A stretch of DNA of 64,000 nucleotides from Rhodosporidiobolus odoratus (taxonomy: Eukaryota > Basidiomycota > Microbotryomycetes > Sporidiobolales > Sporidiobolaceae). Every line of letters begins with the position of its first letter. Positions within the stretch are counted from its first letter, which is position 1. The stretch lies in the NCBI GenBank assembly GCA_034387635.1, contig JAOANU010000021.1, forward strand, positions 1 to 64,000, in the 5' to 3' direction. Below the pieces are notes generated by a model that worked only from the letters and a program-made list of their open reading frames with translations, did no database searches and had not been told where the DNA came from. This document shows positions 58,850 to 64,000 of the stretch, piece by piece. The position numbers were made by a program, and so were the translations under genes.

Positions 58850-61800
58850 ATGCCGACCTCCTATACTTCCTCCCCCGCACACATCAGCGCGAACCTTCCC
58901 TCGCCGCACCCGTCCCCGCTCGTCGCGCCGCGCTTTCCCCCGGGGCTCACTCCCAGCGGAGCGCTTGCTATTGTCCCGCCCACACCGAGTCCAGCATCCT
59001 CCAGCAACTCGTCCGGTTCAGGCAGAGGAAGGAGGCTCGGGAGCCACAAACGCGAAGGAAGTGTCCAGAGCCGGCGGACCCAAACGAGTCTAGGACTTGG
59101 AGCCGAGTTTGCGAGCCTCAATGAGCTCGCTTCCCCTGCCTCTTCCTCCTCGAGGGGGTCGACGAGTCAAAGTCCGAGTCCTCAGCGAGCAACGTCGCCT
59201 CCCGTCTCCTCTTCCCGCCGCGGCTCCCTCCAATTCGCCCCCGGCCCTTCTTCCTCCCATTCGTCAAACCCTCCCATGTCTCCCGCCTTACCACCCGGTC
59301 TAGGACCCTTCTCAACCCCTCTCTCCTCCGTTACCGAAGGCGTAGCGACCACCTCCACCCCAATCAACCAATCCGGCGCGCCCTCCCGCCGACCTTCACT
59401 CACTCACCTCGCTTCCTTCTTATCCGGTATCACGCATCACACGAGGGTTCGTTCTCCTGGTGTGCATGGAGGGAGGGGTGTCAGTCGGAGTGCGAGTCGG
59501 AGTCAGTCGAGAGCCGGGGCGAGACGGTACGGAAGTGGGGGCGAGAGCGATGTGGGCGGTGGGAATGGGTCGGGCGGAGAGGGAGAGAGTGATGCAGAGG
59601 GAAGCGAGTACTCCTTGTCCGGAGGGTTTGCAGGGGGAGGTCCGCCGGGGTCTCTCTCTAGGGCCAGCTCGACAAGGAGACGGACGACGACGGGGGGAAG
59701 TTCGTTGTCTCGCGCGTCGTCGGTCAGGAGTGGTCGATCGAGGGCTTCGTCCGTCTCTTCTTCGATTGGTCCTCATCCGCTTTTGCATGAGTTGGTGAGG
59801 GAGAACATGACGGGGGGGGACATTCCCTCGACTCCTTCATCCCCTCAACCCCCTTCCCTCCACTCTCCTCTCTCTGCCGCCGCTCGAGGTGAAGGTCCCA
59901 ATGTCGTTGCGGGTACGTCAGGGGCGGCCTCAGCAGGGACGGTTCAACCCGAAGTTTGGGAACAAACCTACGAGGCGTACAAGCCTAGTACGGTGACTAT
60001 CAGCAAGGCGTTCGTACCGGACGAGGAACCTTTCCTTGACTCGGTACCGAATAGTCCAGAGATGAGGATGATGTCAGGGAATACGGATGGTGAAGAAGAG
60101 GAGGAGGAAGAAGAGGAGGATGGGAGGATCATGAGGCGGCGAGTGGGGACCTATTCTACCTTGGCGAGGACCTCGTCAGCCCTCTCATCCGTCACCAACG
60201 ATCTCAGTACAGTCGACGTCTTTTCCGAAGGAGAGAGGGTTGGGGTCGGGGTGTGGTTGGAAGATCGAGGTGGGTGGGTTAGGGATTGCTTTGCGCAGGG
60301 GGATGAGGAGGGCATGGAGGGGAAGGGTCCAGGGAATGGGATGGAGGGTCCGAGGCAGTTGGAGGTGGAGAGGAGGTTGGGTGAGGGGACTTATGCTATG
60401 TACGTCTTCTCCTCGTCCTACCTGGATCAGGAGTGCAGGATTGACAAGCGTCGGCCCATCGCAGCGTCTACCTCGTCCGCGAGGTCTTGTATGATCCCTC
60501 CCCTCTCGACGATGACTTCCTCTCCCCCATCGACCCAGTCGCCTCCTTCTCCTTCTCCGACTCTCCACCGTCCTCTCCCTCTTCGGCAACGGCTCACTCG
60601 AAACCTCCTCTCCATTCCTGGGACTCGGACTTTTACGGTACCCCTCAAACCGGACCGACCTATGGAGAGTACTTTGCGCTCAAGTGCTTGTGCAAGAAGA
60701 ACTTGACGGATGAGTTGATCGAGGTGCAGCGGGCTGAGGCGTATTTGCACAGGAGGTTGCCGAGGCACGACAACGTTGTGCAGATGTATGGGGTGCGTTT
60801 TCTTCCCTTCGTCAGAGCAATGAAGCAGCCATCCTGACCGAGCGGTCTTGAACCAGGCCTACGAAACGGACGACTGGCTCTTCCTCGTCCTGGAATACGC
60901 CGGCGGTCGCGACGCCTTCTACTGGCTTCTTGAAGCACAGGAGCACGGCACCGAAGACCTGTACTCTCGCGCCACCTCCCCATCGGGCGACTACCTCTCT
61001 TCCCCACGCCGCACCTCGTTCCCTTTCTCCAGCTCCTCATCAACGGACGACGACGACCCAGACGACTCGGCTCTCTCTCGCACCATCACCGCAGACACAC
61101 CGGCGCATCTCCTCGGCTCGCTGTCCAAGGCTTCCCGCTTTCACGGTCGCGACATGCTCGTCGGCTCGGTCGAAGAGACACCTCCTTCTCCCTCTCTCCT
61201 CTCCGCCGCGGTCGGCGACGCCCTCCTCTCGCGTAAACGACTCCGCCTCATCTCCCGCATGTTTGGTCAAATGTGTTCTGCCGTTCAAGCGTGCCACGAT
61301 GTAGGTATTTCCCACCGTGACATCAAACCGGAAAACTTTATTGTCATTGACGGGAAGGGGGATTTGAGGCAGGGACTGGACGGAGAGGGGGAAAAGAAGA
61401 GGAGGGAAGGAGTTGTGGTCAAGATTACGGATTGGGGACTCGGGACGATGCAGGATGAATGTGAGGACTTTGACTGTGGGAGTAAGCCGTATATGGCTTA
61501 CGGTGCGTTGTCTTCCCCTCTTCAGTCGATTCCGTCGATGGCAGCTGACTTCCCCTCCGCGCTGTTCCCGCTCCTGCAGAGTGCCGCAACAATCTCCGAC
61601 CGACTTACGACCCTCGTCAAGCCGACGTCTGGTCCCTCGGTCTCGTCTTCCTCAACCTTCTCTACCACCGCAACCCCTGGGCAGACCCTTCACTCGAGGA
61701 CCCCGACTTTGCAGACTACGTCGACGACCCCATCGGTTTCCTGCAGACCCGCTTCGAGGGTATGAGCGATGAAGTCGCCACGTTCCTTGCCGAGCGGGTC

Positions 61801-64000
61801 TTCTGCGATGTTCTCGAGTTTGTCGACGGGGAACAGCGTCGTCGTATCTCTGCGGGCGAGTTTGGGCAGTGGGCAAGCCGTCTCGTCATCATGCTTGGGC
61901 AAGGAAGCTCGCCCTTTTCGCCCGGGTTTGGCAACAGTGGACAAAACGGCTTCTCCCTCCACGGCAAGTCGCGCCCACCGTTTGCGCACCTCGACTCGTC
62001 TAATGCCGACTACGACTTCTCTCCCGTTGCGACGATGCCTCTCACGATCCCTGGCGCGCAACCATCTCCCACCCCCGGCGCAGCCAATGTTCCCTCCTCC
62101 GGGTCTCTCCTGTCGCAACACTTCGCGCCGTCCACCCTCCGAGCTTCTTCCGTTTTCCCGCCTGACGATGGCGATCTTCCCACCGTTCCCGAGATGCCGT
62201 CGCGTACCCCGAGCGACCGGCCCGCCTTTATCACCTCACCTACCGCCCTATCGGAGGACGGCGACTCGCTCCCTTCGCCTACCTTCCCCTCTCCACCTCC
62301 TCCGCCATCGCTCGGCGTCAATGGTCAAGCAACCTCGCCTCAGAGCATCTACTCTCCTCTGCCCTCCGCTCACGCCTCGCCGGAGCAGAAGGTCTATCAG
62401 AGAATGCCGTGGTCCTCGCCTCTCCCTTCGCCGAAACCTTCCCCCGCCGTTTCCCCTGCAAGCAAACCAGCGGATCTCCCCTCCCCGCCGCTTGCCCCGC
62501 CGTTCGGACTCGCCCCGCCCTCATCGATCCCTACTTCACCGGCTCAGTCGCCTCGTTCTCCTCCTCCGGCTCAAAGTGGACTCTCGCTCCTTGCCGCCCG
62601 CCGTCCGTCCCTCTTAGACCCACAGGCCGACTCGACTGTCACCGTCATCCCTCCCTCTGCGTCTCCGCCTCCACCTCCTCCGGTTCCGGCTCCACAAGAG
62701 GAAGAAAAGGTCGAAAGTGAGGAAGGTTCGCCCGATCCAGGCACGTCAAAGGACGCTCAGGCTGATGCAGAAGCTAAGAAAGCGCACAAGAGTAAGAGGA
62801 GGAAGCGAGGAGCGAGGAAGGAGAAGAAGGCGGCTAAGCTTGCCAATGGAGGTGCAAGCTCCCCACCGCCACCTCCGGGTGGAATCACCGAGTCCAATCC
62901 GCGTGATGTAGTGCTCGATGACCTCGCAGCGGCAAGTCAAGAGCTCGCGAGGGAGTTGAGCACGGCCAAATCGAACGGTTCGTCGTCGTCTTCTCGTCCG
63001 ACTCGACCTCGACCTGTCCCTTCGAGTCGATCGCACGGCACCCAGTCGACCTCCGCCCTACCCTTTACCCTCTCCTCTCCCGACGCCTTCCCTCCCCTCT
63101 CTGCTCTCCCACCTTCTCCGAAGAAATCCTCCTCGGCTGCGAATGGGAAAATCAGCGGCGGCGGGGGCATGTTTGGACGACTCAGGACGCTCGTGAATGA
63201 AGGCAATTCGGACCTCGAGGCCTTCAAGCGTAAGGTTGAGGAGAAGAATCAGAGTATAGGGGCTATTTCGGCGCCGGCTAAGATGCAGGGTGCGAAGGTA
63301 CCGAAAGGCAAGTTTGATTCGCCGTTCTCGTCGCGAGGCAGTGGTGGGGGTGGAGGGGGTGGAACGGCGAGCTGGGGCAGCGCGGCGGATGGAGGTGACG
63401 AGGCGGTTGCAGCGGCGGCCAAGAGTAAAGAAGGCAGGGATCACTGGTCTTCCGCTTCGACTCGGCGGGATAGGCTCGCAGGTCGGAGGGAGGACAAGAA
63501 GCACTCGTCTCACGGCGCGGCCGCGTCCGAGTTTGCCCCTTCCTCGTCCTCGACTCGCGCGGGAGGTGGCGCTGGACTGAGCGCGTTCGACTCGAGCCGG
63601 GGAGGCACACCCTTGAGCAGTTTCGGCAGCGTCAATTCGTCCGACTGGAGGAGCAACAGTCACTCTCGAGGTCGCCCGGAGCTGTCTCCTCCTCTGCCTC
63701 TTCCCGCCTCGCCGCCCCAGCAGCAACGACCGAAACTCAAGGATGCCTCGACCGACACCAGCGACCTTCAGGTTCCTTCGGTGGCTTCCCTCGCTTCCAC
63801 GACTACGTCTCCTGCTTCCCCCTCTGGCGTCTTTGCCGCTCTCTCCCTCTCCTCTTCCCGGCAAGCTCCCACTTCTGCAGTTGCATCCGCACCCGCCGCC
63901 AGCCCCTCCCTCGCCAAGGCCTCGCCACGACCTCTCGCCGCCGCTGTCGTACCCTCTGCGTCATCGCCCGTCCTCTCACCCGCCAGTGCAGCCGCTACGC
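58850..64000 (+). CDS. Large Ser/Thr protein kinase, Ran1/Ksp1-like, partial at right edge
   Basis: Exons 58850-60399, 60465-60792, 60857-61502 and 61580 to beyond 64000 join in frame. The first 500 or so residues are disordered and Ser/Arg/Gly-rich with an acidic run. The kinase domain starts VERRLGEGTYAIVYLVREV, with a Ser/Pro insertion in the N-lobe. It continues EYFALKCLCKKN (the ATP-binding Lys), DDWLFLVLEYAGGRD, a long acidic insertion, and CHDVGISHRDIKPENFIV (intact catalytic loop). KITDWGLGTM has DWG in place of DFG. CGSKPYMAYECRNN and QADVWSLGLVFLNLLYHRNP follow. This fits the Ran1/Sks1/Ksp1 group, which regulates nutrient response and meiotic entry. A C-terminal extension of over 650 residues, Ser/Pro-rich with a Lys-rich patch (KSKRRKRGARKEKKAAK), runs off the window without a stop. 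Ksp1-type kinases also have long tails. Confidence 0.88.

Noticed and set aside
61769..62617. 282-codon plus-strand frame in the kinase gene
   Set aside because: Out-of-frame reading of the kinase C-terminal exon. The correct frame continues the spliced kinase and runs open to the window end.

Overview
The window looks like nuclear DNA of a GC-rich basidiomycete yeast, most likely Pucciniomycotina (Sporidiobolales, Rhodotorula/Rhodosporidium type). This is inferred from style and gene content: genes lie close together on both strands, almost every gene is split by short introns (roughly 60-120 nt, donors GTGCGT, GTGAGT or GTACGT, acceptors CAG or TAG), and the proteins carry long Ser/Pro/Ala-rich disordered stretches. 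Gene models were read by eye from reading frames, splice signals and family motifs. Exon borders are exact only where stated.

Layout. 1-1133: relic of a non-LTR (LINE) retrotransposon ending in an A-run. 1261-16134: mitochondrial dicarboxylate carrier (+), cytochrome P450 (-), APSES/StuA-type transcription factor (-), MIT-domain protein (-). 16281-16341: uninterrupted 61-nt G-run in the MIT gene promoter. 16959-19085: two broken fragments and one doubtful copy of an orphan gene family (-); an intact member lies at 34114-35007 (+). 19420-26913: RNF216/TRIAD3-like RBR ubiquitin ligase (-) and GMC oxidoreductase (-). 27933-29829: secreted, probably GPI-anchored Ser-rich protein (+). 30868-31865: decayed MYND zinc-finger gene (-). 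32373-42096: sorting nexin 3 (-), the intact orphan paralogue (+), exonuclease V (+), SUR7/PalI membrane protein (-), DUF4336 protein (-). 43233-45044: SRPK-like protein that has lost its catalytic kinase motifs (-). 45198-53077: two metallo-beta-lactamase-fold paralogues in opposite orientation, enclosing a coiled-coil locus with a repeated segment (+) and an F-box protein (-). 54807-57821: Mediator subunit MED6 (-) and an unrecognised gene (-). 58850-64000: large Ran1/Ksp1-like Ser/Thr kinase (+), cut by the window end.

Most genes are single-copy housekeeping functions (mitochondrial transport, endosomal sorting, transcription, DNA repair, ubiquitylation, cortical membrane) and do not form a pathway or metabolic cluster. 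The unusual material is the orphan paralogue family with stop codons in some copies, the predicted pseudokinase, the inverted MBL pair and the repeat-bearing coiled-coil locus. I saw no convincing tRNA, rRNA, CRISPR array or replication origin.
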